DNA of 56,189 nt, taken from positions 1 through 56,189 of the forward strand of contig NZ_JROH01000002.1 of assembly GCF_000786205.1 (NCBI RefSeq). The letters run 5' to 3'. The translations under genes and the position numbers were made by a program. Positions 45,321-52,759 of the stretch are shown here, in pieces; position 1 is the stretch's first letter, and each line of letters begins with the position of its first letter. The notes beneath the pieces are model-generated. The model did no database searches, had not been told where the DNA came from, and saw only the letters and a program-made list of their open reading frames with translations. This stretch comes from Sphingomonas sp. 37zxx (GTDB lineage: Bacteria > Pseudomonadota > Alphaproteobacteria > Sphingomonadales > Sphingomonadaceae).

Positions 45321-46358
45321 ATGGATGGACGGAAAATCATTCTTTTGGTGGGCGCGCTCGTCATCGCGGCGATCACCGCGTTCATGGCGCGCACGCTGAT
45401 GCTGGGCAGTTCGGCCCCGGTGGCCGGCGCGCAGGTACAGGCCGGCCCCGTTAGCAGCGTGAAGGTGCTGGTTGCCACCCGCGCGCTGCCGGTCGGCACC
45501 ATCCTTGGCCCCGATTCGATGCGGTTTCAGCCCTGGCCCGAAGAATTGATCGAAAACGCCTATCATCTGGAGGGCAAGACCGACCTGAAGGCGCTGCAGG
45601 GCACCGTCGTTCGCTTCGCGGTGCCCGCGGGCCAGCCGATCGCGCAAGGATCGCTGGTACGGCCCGGCGATCGCGGCTTCCTGGCGGCGGCGCTGGGGCC
45701 GGGCATGCGCGCCGTCACCGTGCCGGTATCGGCGCAAAGCGCGGTCGCGGGCTTTGTCTTTCCCGGCGACCGGGTTGATCTGATCCTCACCCAATCGGTC
45801 CCCGGCGGCGGCGACGGCCCGCCGCTCAAGGCATCCGAAACGGTGCTTCGCAATCTGCGCGTGCTGGCGACTGACCAGCGAGTCGACAACCAGACCGACG
45901 AGGCGGGCAAATCGGTGGTATCGACCTATTCGACCGTCACCGTCGAGGTAACGCCCCGGATCGCCGAGAAAATCGCGGTCGCGCAGACCGTCGGCGATCT
46001 GTCGCTCTCGTTGCGCTCGATCGCCGACAATACCGCCGAATTGGAAGAAGCGATTGCGTCGGGCGAAGTCAGCGTGCCGCAGACCGACGATCCACGCGCC
46101 GAAAAGGCGATGCTGGCTAGCCTCGCTGCCCGCCCGATCGAGGCGCGCTCGAGCGTATCCACCGGTGCCGACGTATCGCGCTTCCAGCGCAGCAGCGTGC
46201 CGGGGCGCAGCGCCGAAGGATCAGGGAATGTCGGCGCACCTGCCGCCATGCCGGGCATGGCACCGGGAGCCGCCCCGGTATCGGGCGGCATGGGGCCGGT
46301 GGTTCGCGTTTCACGCGGCACCGCCGTGACTGCAGTCGAAGTCGGGGGAAAGAAGTAA
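45321..46358 (+). CDS. cpaB: Tad pilus assembly protein CpaB (RcpC)
   Basis: A 345-residue protein with an N-terminal membrane anchor (IILLVGALVIAAITAFMA), then an SAF-type beta domain (VKVLVATRALPVGTILGPDS, QPWPEELIENAYHLEG) and a conserved RAVTVPVSAQSAVAGFVFPG … DRVDLILTQS. CpaB assists the outer-membrane secretin CpaC. The C-terminal ~80 residues are Ala/Pro/Gly-rich. It ends 1 nt before cpaC. Confidence 0.93.
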   Translation: MDGRKIILLVGALVIAAITAFMARTLMLGSSAPVAGAQVQAGPVSSVKVLVATRALPVGTILGPDSMRFQPWPEELIENAYHLEGKTDLKALQGTVVRFAVPAGQPIAQGSLVRPGDRGFLAAALGPGMRAVTVPVSAQSAVAGFVFPGDRVDLILTQSVPGGGDGPPLKASETVLRNLRVLATDQRVDNQTDEAGKSVVSTYSTVTVEVTPRIAEKIAVAQTVGDLSLSLRSIADNTAELEEAIASGEVSVPQTDDPRAEKAMLASLAARPIEARSSVSTGADVSRFQRSSVPGRSAEGSGNVGAPAAMPGMAPGAAPVSGGMGPVVRVSRGTAVTAVEVGGKK

Positions 46359-46359
46359 C

Positions 46360-47973
46360 ATGACGAAGATTCGATCTTCGCTGCGAACGGCGCTCGCGCT
46401 CGCCGCTGCCACCGGCGCGCTGGGTGCATCGATGCCCACTATCGCCCAAAATGTCAGCGCGCCCAGCAACATGCTGCAACTCAGCACCGGACGCGGTCAG
46501 CTTATCACCGTGCGCGAACCGATCACCGATGTGTTCGTCGCCAGCGACGGTATCGCCGACGTCACCGTCCGTTCGCCAACCCAGTTCTGGGTGTTCGGCA
46601 AGGCGGCTGGCGAAACCACGGTCTATGCCGTGACCAAGGCGGGCAAGGTCGCCTATTCGTCGAACCTGCGCGTCGGCAATAATTTCGACAGCGTCGGCAG
46701 CATGCTCAACCTGGCGATGCCCGAAGCCGACATCACCGCGACGCCGATGAACGGGCTGATCCTGCTGACCGGCACGATCGCCAACCCGGCCGACGGTGCC
46801 GAAGCCGAACGGCTGGTGCAGGCGTTCGTGGGCGACCAGACCAAGGTCGTGTCGCGGCTGCGGACCGCGACGCCGCTCCAGGTGAACCTGCAAGTGCGGA
46901 TCGCCGAGGTCAGCCGCAGCTTCGTCAAGAATATCGGCGTCAACCTGACCAACCGTGACACCGGATCATTCCTGTTCGGCATCTCACAAGGACGGCAGGG
47001 TACGATCGCGACGGTACCCGGCGTGCCGGGGCAGCCCAACGCGCCTGTCGACGTCAACGGGCAGGTACCGGGCGGCACCCTCGTAAACTTCCCCCAGAAA
47101 CTGAGCGGCAGCACGCTGATTGGCGCCGCGGGGCGGTTCCTGGGCACCGATCTGCTCGCCTCGCTCGATCTGGGTGAGACGATCGGCCAGGTCACGACAC
47201 TGGCCAATCCGAACCTGACCGCATTGTCGGGCGAAACCGCCACCTTCCTTGCCGGCGGCGAAATCCCGATCCCGATCAACCAGGGTCTGGGCGCGGTCGC
47301 GGTGCAATATAAGCAATATGGCGTCAGCCTGGCCTATACGCCGACGGTCTTGGCCGATGGCCGGATCTCGCTGCGGGTGCGCCCCGAAGTCTCCGAACTG
47401 TCGTCGGCAGGCGCGGTCACGATCGACGGGACACAAATCCCCGCGCTCACTACGCGCCGGGCCGAAACCACGATCGAACTCGGCTCGGGCCAAAGCTTCA
47501 TGATCGGCGGGCTGCTGCAAAACAACCACAACAACCAGATCGAAAAGACCCCCGGCGTCGGCGATTTGCCCATCCTGGGCGCGCTGTTCCGGTCGAACGG
47601 CTTTCGCCGGCAGGAAACCGAATTGGTGATCGTCGTCACGCCATATCTGGTGAAGCCGGTCGATGCCAACCAGATCGCCCTGCCCACCGATGGCTATAAG
47701 ACGCCAAGCGATGTCGAGCGCATCCTGCTTGGCCAGTTGAACGGCGGCACGACCAACGGCGAACGGCCCAAGCCGAGCATGGCCCCGCCGACGGTGGCCG
47801 CGCCCAGCTTTGGCGCGAGCGCGCCGCTGCTGCCCGCCGCCCCGGCCATGCCGCCAACCGGCCAGCAACCGGCAATCGCCGCGCCGCTGCCCGATCCGTT
47901 CGCTGCCGCGCCGGCGCGCCGCAAGCCAAAGAAGGTCCGGGGCGACGCCGCTCCCGGCTTCAGCGTCAATTGA
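46360..47973 (+). CDS. cpaC: Tad pilus outer-membrane secretin CpaC (RcpA)
   Basis: A 537-residue secretin. A signal peptide, then a pilus/BON-like N-domain (LQLSTGRGQLITVREPITDV, TTVYAVTKAGKVAYSSNLRV), the secretin core (VNLQVRIAEVSRSFVKNIGV, LANPNLTALSGETATFLAGG) and ELVIVVTPYLVKPV. The Pro/Ala-rich extension after residue ~470 ends in basic residues (RRKPKKVRGDA). It forms the channel through which the Flp pilus exits. Confidence 0.95.
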   Translation: MTKIRSSLRTALALAAATGALGASMPTIAQNVSAPSNMLQLSTGRGQLITVREPITDVFVASDGIADVTVRSPTQFWVFGKAAGETTVYAVTKAGKVAYSSNLRVGNNFDSVGSMLNLAMPEADITATPMNGLILLTGTIANPADGAEAERLVQAFVGDQTKVVSRLRTATPLQVNLQVRIAEVSRSFVKNIGVNLTNRDTGSFLFGISQGRQGTIATVPGVPGQPNAPVDVNGQVPGGTLVNFPQKLSGSTLIGAAGRFLGTDLLASLDLGETIGQVTTLANPNLTALSGETATFLAGGEIPIPINQGLGAVAVQYKQYGVSLAYTPTVLADGRISLRVRPEVSELSSAGAVTIDGTQIPALTTRRAETTIELGSGQSFMIGGLLQNNHNNQIEKTPGVGDLPILGALFRSNGFRRQETELVIVVTPYLVKPVDANQIALPTDGYKTPSDVERILLGQLNGGTTNGERPKPSMAPPTVAAPSFGASAPLLPAAPAMPPTGQQPAIAAPLPDPFAAAPARRKPKKVRGDAAPGFSVN

Positions 47974-47996
47974 CCCGGTACGGGAGAGACATCGTC

Positions 47997-48635
47997 ATGC
48001 ATCCGCACCTTCGCCTCGCTGCGATCCTGCTGCCCGCCGCATTGCTGGCCGGCTGTGGCGGCACGCTCAACCGCAGCGTCGATTCAGTCCACCAGCCGGT
48101 GGTCAGCCGCACCGATTATGTGTTCGACGTGCAGTCGTCAGGCCAGGGATTGGCTGAGGGCGAGCGCGCCCGGCTGGCAGGCTGGCTCGCCTCGCTTCAG
48201 GCAGGCTATGGTGATCGGCTATCGGTCGATGATCAACCTGCTTACGATCCAGCCGCCCGCGCCGTCGTCGCCGCAGAGGCTTCGCGCTATGGCCTGTTGC
48301 TGGCCGACACCGCGCCGATCACCGCCGGTGCATTGACCCCCGGCACGGTGAGAGTGGTCCTCAGCCGCACCATCGCCACGGTGCCGAGCTGCCCGGATTA
48401 TAGCCGGATGGCCGAGCCCAATTACGGTGCCCACACTTCGTCCAACTTCGGTTGCGGCATCAACAGCAATCTGGCCGCAATGGTCGCGCAGCCCGAAGAC
48501 CTCGTGCGCGGTCGCCGGGGTGCCGACGTGACCGACCTAGTCACCGCGACCAAGCCGATCCAGGCGCTGCGCGAACGTAAGGTCGAGGCGGGTGCCGCCC
48601 TGCCCGCAGCCGCCGCCGGCGGGGGGAATAACTAA
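47997..48635 (+). CDS. cpaD: Tad pilus lipoprotein CpaD
   Basis: A 212-residue lipoprotein. The lipobox LLPAALLAGC gives a lipidated Cys near residue 20. TDYVFDVQSSGQGLAEGERA, RAVVAAEASRYGLLL and CPDYSRMAEPNYGAHTSSNF followed by GCGINSNLAAMVAQPEDLVR are CpaD hallmarks. It is thought to help place the secretin. GGGAGAG lies 10 nt upstream of ATG 47997. Confidence 0.92.
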   Translation: MHPHLRLAAILLPAALLAGCGGTLNRSVDSVHQPVVSRTDYVFDVQSSGQGLAEGERARLAGWLASLQAGYGDRLSVDDQPAYDPAARAVVAAEASRYGLLLADTAPITAGALTPGTVRVVLSRTIATVPSCPDYSRMAEPNYGAHTSSNFGCGINSNLAAMVAQPEDLVRGRRGADVTDLVTATKPIQALRERKVEAGAALPAAAAGGGNN

Positions 48636-48636
48636 G

Positions 48637-49923
48637 ATGAACGCCCCCTGGACTCCCGCACGTTCGGCAACGACGCGCGATCCCTTCGTCGCCTTCGTGT
48701 GCGACGACAACACCGCCGAAACGATGCGAAGCGTCGCGGTCGAACAAGGCTGGGCACCCGAAAAGGTGAACAAGGGCGGCTTGCGCAATGCTGTGCAGAC
48801 GCTGTCGGTGTCGGCCAGCCCCTTCATCCTGTTCGTCGACCTGTCCGAAAGCGGCGATCCGCTGAACGACATCAACGGGCTGGCCGAAGTGTGCGAACCC
48901 GGCACCGTCGTGATCGCCTGCGGGCAGGTCAACGACGTGCGCCTGTATCGCGATCTGGTGGCCAGCGGCATTCATGATTACCTATTAAAGCCGCTGAACG
49001 CCGATGCGCTGCGCGAAACTTTCGCGCAGGTTCATGCGATGCTGAATGCGCCCAAGACGGCGGAGGCCAGCGCCGACCGCGCGCACACCGCGATTGCGGT
49101 GATCGGCACGCGCGGCGGCGTGGGCGCGTCGACGATGGCGACCTCGATCGCATGGCTGATGAGCGACAAGAGCGGGCGCACCACCGCGCTGCTCGATCTG
49201 GATGTGCATTTCGGCACCGGCGCCCTCGCGCTCGATCTGGAACCGGGGCGCGGGCTGACCGACGCGATCGAAAACCCAAGCCGGATCGACGGGCTGTTCA
49301 TCGAACGCGCGATGGTGCGATCGTCGGACAAGCTGGCGGTATTGTCGGCCGAAGCGCCGATCCATTCGCCGGTGATGAACGACGGCACCGCGTTTTTCCA
49401 GTTGCAGGAAGAAATCAGGTCGGCATTTGAAACCACGGTGGTCGATCTGCCGCGCGCGATGCTGGTCCAATTCCCGCATCTGCTGGCCGACATCCAGGTG
49501 GCGGTGATCGTCACCGAATATACGCTGGCGGCCGCACGCGATGCGATCCGCATCCTGTCCTGGTTCAAAACCAACGCGCCGCAGACGACGATCATCATGC
49601 TGGCGAACCGGGTCCATGTCGCGTCACTGGAAATCTCGCGCAAGGATTTCGAAACCTCGATCGAGCGCAAGATCGACGTCGTGGTGCCGTTCGACCAGAA
49701 ACTGGGGGCGCAGGCAGCCAAATTGGGCAAACCGCTGGCCGAGGCTGGCCGGGGGTCCAAGACCGTCGCACCCATCGCCGAATTGGCCACCCGCCTTTTG
49801 TCGATCAGCGCCGCCAGCGACACCGCAAGCCCCGCCCCCAAGGCAAAAAAGGGCGATGCGGCCAAGGGTGGATCGTTGCTGGGCAAGCTGAACCTGCGGA
49901 TGCCGAGCAAGACAAAGAAGTGA
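48637..49923 (+). CDS. cpaE: Tad pilus MinD-like protein CpaE (TadZ)
   Basis: A 428-residue protein. The N-terminal ~130 residues are a receiver-like domain (VAFVCDDNTAETM … GIHDYLLKPLNADALRETFA). The C-terminal part is a MinD-type ATPase with a degenerate P-loop (VIGTRGGVGASTMATSIAWL), DLDVHFGTGALAL, and VDLPRAML. CpaE/TadZ places the pilus machine at the cell pole. Normally cpaF (tadA) follows directly; here only 46 nt separate the cpaE stop from tadB. Confidence 0.92.
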   Translation: MNAPWTPARSATTRDPFVAFVCDDNTAETMRSVAVEQGWAPEKVNKGGLRNAVQTLSVSASPFILFVDLSESGDPLNDINGLAEVCEPGTVVIACGQVNDVRLYRDLVASGIHDYLLKPLNADALRETFAQVHAMLNAPKTAEASADRAHTAIAVIGTRGGVGASTMATSIAWLMSDKSGRTTALLDLDVHFGTGALALDLEPGRGLTDAIENPSRIDGLFIERAMVRSSDKLAVLSAEAPIHSPVMNDGTAFFQLQEEIRSAFETTVVDLPRAMLVQFPHLLADIQVAVIVTEYTLAAARDAIRILSWFKTNAPQTTIIMLANRVHVASLEISRKDFETSIERKIDVVVPFDQKLGAQAAKLGKPLAEAGRGSKTVAPIAELATRLLSISAASDTASPAPKAKKGDAAKGGSLLGKLNLRMPSKTKK

Positions 49924-49969
49924 GCGTGCCCGTGCGATCATCGCGCGGCATGATCTGAAGGAGGCGATC

Positions 49970-50956
49970 ATCGGCACCGAGTTCCTGCCGCTATTGATGG
50001 TGATGCTGGGCGTGTTCGCGGTGCTGGCCTTGCTGGTGTTCGCCTTCACCGGGCCGTCGACCGCCCGCGCCGGCGCTCGCCGGCTGACGGCAGTGCGTGA
50101 TCGCCACGCCAGCGTTGCCAATGGTGGCCTGATGGAGGCCCAGCTTCGCCGCATCTCCAACCGGCGGCAATCGACCGGCTTCGACCGGATCGCAAACCGT
50201 CTGCTGCCCAACCCTGCCGAATTGCAAAAGCGGCTGGCGATGACCGGCAAGAGCTGGACCGTCGGCCAATATGGCATGGTGACATTGGGGCTGTTCGTCG
50301 TCGTCGCGCTTGGCTTGTGGCTCCGTGGGTTGCCGCCGCTGCTTGCCCTGTTGCTGGGGGTGTTCGTCGGGGCGGGGCTGCCGCATTATTGGGTGGGCAA
50401 GACGATCAAGGGTCGAATCGCCCGGTTCAACGCCAAGTTCCCCGACGCGATCGAATTGCTGGTGCGCGGCCTGCGATCCGGCCTGCCGATCACCGAAACC
50501 ATCGCGGTGGTCGGCGGTGAGGTCGATGGGCCGGTGGGCGAGGAGTTTCGATCGGTCGCCGACAAGATGAAGATCGGCCGCACGCTCGACATCGCGCTTC
50601 AGGAAACCGCCGATCGGCTGGGCACCGCCGAATTCCAGTTCTTCGTCATCACCATCGCGATCCAGCGCGAGACCGGCGGCAACCTCGCCGAAACGCTGGC
50701 GAACCTCGCTGATGTGCTGCGCAAGCGGATGCAGATGAAGCTCAAGATCCGGGCGATGTCGTCCGAATCTAAGGCATCGGCCTATATCGTCGGCTCGCTG
50801 CCGTTCATCGTCTTCGGCCTGATCTGGTTCATCAACGCATCCTACATGCAGGAATTCTTCGTCGATGAACGGCTGATGGTCGCTGGCGGCGGTGGCCTGG
50901 TGTGGATGAGCATCGGCGCGTTCATCATGGCCAAGATGGTCGATTTCGAAATCTGA
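49970..50956 (+). CDS. tadB: Tad pilus inner-membrane protein TadB (non-canonical start)
   Basis: A ~328-residue membrane platform protein. Membrane helices (LPLLMVMLGVFAVLALLVFA), the T2SSF domain (FNAKFPDAIELLVRGLRSGL … ETGGNLAETLANLADVLRKR) and a final span pair are visible. A strong AAGGAGG at 49959-49965 has no ATG, GTG or TTG at normal distance; ATC at 49970 (or 49967) has ideal spacing, while the first standard starts (TTG 49994, ATG 49997) lie ~30 nt away. The start shown is therefore tentative. Confidence 0.85.
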   Translation: MGTEFLPLLMVMLGVFAVLALLVFAFTGPSTARAGARRLTAVRDRHASVANGGLMEAQLRRISNRRQSTGFDRIANRLLPNPAELQKRLAMTGKSWTVGQYGMVTLGLFVVVALGLWLRGLPPLLALLLGVFVGAGLPHYWVGKTIKGRIARFNAKFPDAIELLVRGLRSGLPITETIAVVGGEVDGPVGEEFRSVADKMKIGRTLDIALQETADRLGTAEFQFFVITIAIQRETGGNLAETLANLADVLRKRMQMKLKIRAMSSESKASAYIVGSLPFIVFGLIWFINASYMQEFFVDERLMVAGGGGLVWMSIGAFIMAKMVDFEI

Positions 50957-50987
50957 TGAGGCACTATCCGATGAGAGGCGCACGCTG

Positions 50988-51980
50988 ATGGAACCGGGTG
51001 CTGGTCCCACGATCCTGGGGATCGACGTCATCACCGTCGCCACCTTCCTGGCGGCGATCGCTGCCTTTGCGGTGATGGTCGCGATCTATGTCGCAACGAC
51101 GGTGCGCGATCCGATGACCAAACGGGTCAAGGCGCTGCAAGACCGCCGCGAGCAATTAAAGGCAGGCATCACCGCCTCGACCGGCAAGCGCCGCGCCAAG
51201 CTGGTGCAACAAAACGACACCACCGATCGCATGCGAAGCGTGCTGTCGTCGCTCAAGGTACTGCAGGATTCGCAGCTCAAGGTAGCGCAGCAAAAATTGT
51301 TGCAGGCGGGCATCCGATCGAAGGATTGGGCGGTCGCGGTGATTTTCGGGCGCATGGTGCTGCCGATCATCATCGGCGGCCCGACGCTCTATTGGGTCTA
51401 TGGCACCGAGGCTTTTGCCGATTGGAGCCCGCTGAAAGCTTATGGCCTGGTCGCGGCCAGCTTTATCGGTTCGTACAAGGCCCCCGACCTGTATCTGCAA
51501 AACAAGATCACCAAGCGCTCCGACGCGATCCGCAAGGGGCTGCCCGACGCGCTCGACCTGTTGGTGATCTGCGCCGAAGCCGGCCTGACCGTCGATGCCG
51601 CCTTTCACCGCGTCGCCAAGGAACTCGGCCGTGCCTATCCCGAGCTTGGCGAAGAATTTCAGCTGACTGCGATCGAACTGGGGTTCCTGTCCGATCGGCG
51701 GCAGGCGTTCGAGAATCTGTCGACGCGGATCAATCTGGATGCGGTGAAAGGCGTGGTCACCACCATGATCCAGACCGAGAAATACGGCACGCCGCTCGCC
51801 TCGGCACTGCGCGTTTTGTCCGCCGAGTTCCGTAACGAACGCATGATGCGCGCCGAAGAAAAGGCAGCGCGGCTGCCCGCGATCATGACGATCCCGCTGA
51901 TCCTGTTCATACTACCGGTGTTGTTCATCGTCATTCTGGGGCCGGCGGCCTGCGACATCAGCGACGCACTGATCAAATAG
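50988..51980 (+). CDS. tadC: Tad pilus inner-membrane protein TadC
   Basis: A 330-residue membrane protein with an N-terminal span (VATFLAAIAAFAVMVAIYVA), a coiled region, then the T2SSF domain with RKGLPDALDLLVICAEAGLT, KELGRAYPELGEEFQLTAIE and FENLSTRINLDAVKGVVTTM, and a terminal hydrophobic segment. TadB and TadC together form the platform beneath the pilus. AGAGGCG lies upstream of ATG 50988. It ends the Tad run; no tadD, tadE or tadG follows. Confidence 0.93.
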   Translation: MEPGAGPTILGIDVITVATFLAAIAAFAVMVAIYVATTVRDPMTKRVKALQDRREQLKAGITASTGKRRAKLVQQNDTTDRMRSVLSSLKVLQDSQLKVAQQKLLQAGIRSKDWAVAVIFGRMVLPIIIGGPTLYWVYGTEAFADWSPLKAYGLVAASFIGSYKAPDLYLQNKITKRSDAIRKGLPDALDLLVICAEAGLTVDAAFHRVAKELGRAYPELGEEFQLTAIELGFLSDRRQAFENLSTRINLDAVKGVVTTMIQTEKYGTPLASALRVLSAEFRNERMMRAEEKAARLPAIMTIPLILFILPVLFIVILGPAACDISDALIK

Positions 51981-52050
51981 TCATAGAAGCTATCATGGGA
52001 ACGCACTCGTCTCCCTGATCGTTGACCTTCCGTAACAGGAGGGACTCCGC

Positions 52051-52560
52051 ATGCTTTTCTCGACCCCAACCCAATTCGCGGTGCTGGCATTATGCCTGAT
52101 CGCAGGCTGGCTCTTTGGCCTTGCCAGCCATCCGGGTGGCCGCAAGTGGAAGGAACGCTTCCGCGCCGAGGAAGCCGCGCACCAGGCGACGCGCGACGAG
52201 CTGGCAATACGCGATACCCGGATCAGGGAGATCGAGCGAGACCGCGAACGCTGGACCTCGTCACAAACGGTGGTTGCACCGGTTGCCGCCGAAACCACGT
52301 CGCACAGCAACGGCTTCTTCGGCTGGGGACGCGACAATCTGTCGCGCATTCGCGGCATCGACGACCACACCGAGCAAGCGCTGCGGCACGAAGGAATCAA
52401 GACCTATGCCGCGATCGAAGCCTTGGTTCCCGAAGGTGAAGCCGATGTCGAATCGCGGCTAGGCCTCGATCGCGGGCGGATCGCGCAGCAGCAATGGCGC
52501 GAACAGGCGGCATTGCTGCGCCAGGGCAATGACGATGAACATGCGAGCCGCTTCGCCTGA
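52051..52560 (+). CDS. Membrane-anchored helix-hairpin-helix-like protein
   Basis: A 169-residue protein: one N-terminal membrane span (FAVLALCLIAGWLFGLASHP), a charged coiled region with many Glu/Arg, then a C-terminal domain (NLSRIRGIDDHTEQALRHEG, IKTYAAIEALVP) resembling the 'L..I.GIg….LneaGI.ty.qia' helix-hairpin-helix family. AGGAGGG precedes the ATG. It lies 70 nt after tadC. A role with the Tad pilus or in DNA/protein tethering is inference only. Confidence 0.7.
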   Translation: MLFSTPTQFAVLALCLIAGWLFGLASHPGGRKWKERFRAEEAAHQATRDELAIRDTRIREIERDRERWTSSQTVVAPVAAETTSHSNGFFGWGRDNLSRIRGIDDHTEQALRHEGIKTYAAIEALVPEGEADVESRLGLDRGRIAQQQWREQAALLRQGNDDEHASRFA

Positions 52561-52573
52561 AGCGGTCGCCTGG

Positions 52574-52759
52574 CTACAGCGTCACCCACTCCGGCCCACC
52601 CGGCGCGATCACGTCCTCCACCTTGTCGCCGGTTACCACCAGCGCCAAGGTGATCGCGGCCAACAGCAGCACGTCGAACAATATGACCGCTGCAAAGGCG
52701 ACATAAGGATGGACCGGGCCAACCATGTCCATCCGCTGGCGGGTCAGGCGCTGCTTCAT
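52574..52759 (-). CDS. Small membrane protein coupled to ppdK
   Basis: A 61-residue protein with one clear transmembrane helix (VAFAAVILFDVLLLAAITLA) preceded by a basic N-terminus (MKQRLTRQRMDMVG). Its ATG overlaps the ppdK stop by 4 nt, so it is probably translated with it. I do not recognise the family. Confidence 0.65.
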   Translation of the reverse strand: MKQRLTRQRMDMVGPVHPYVAFAAVILFDVLLLAAITLALVVTGDKVEDVIAPGGPEWVTL

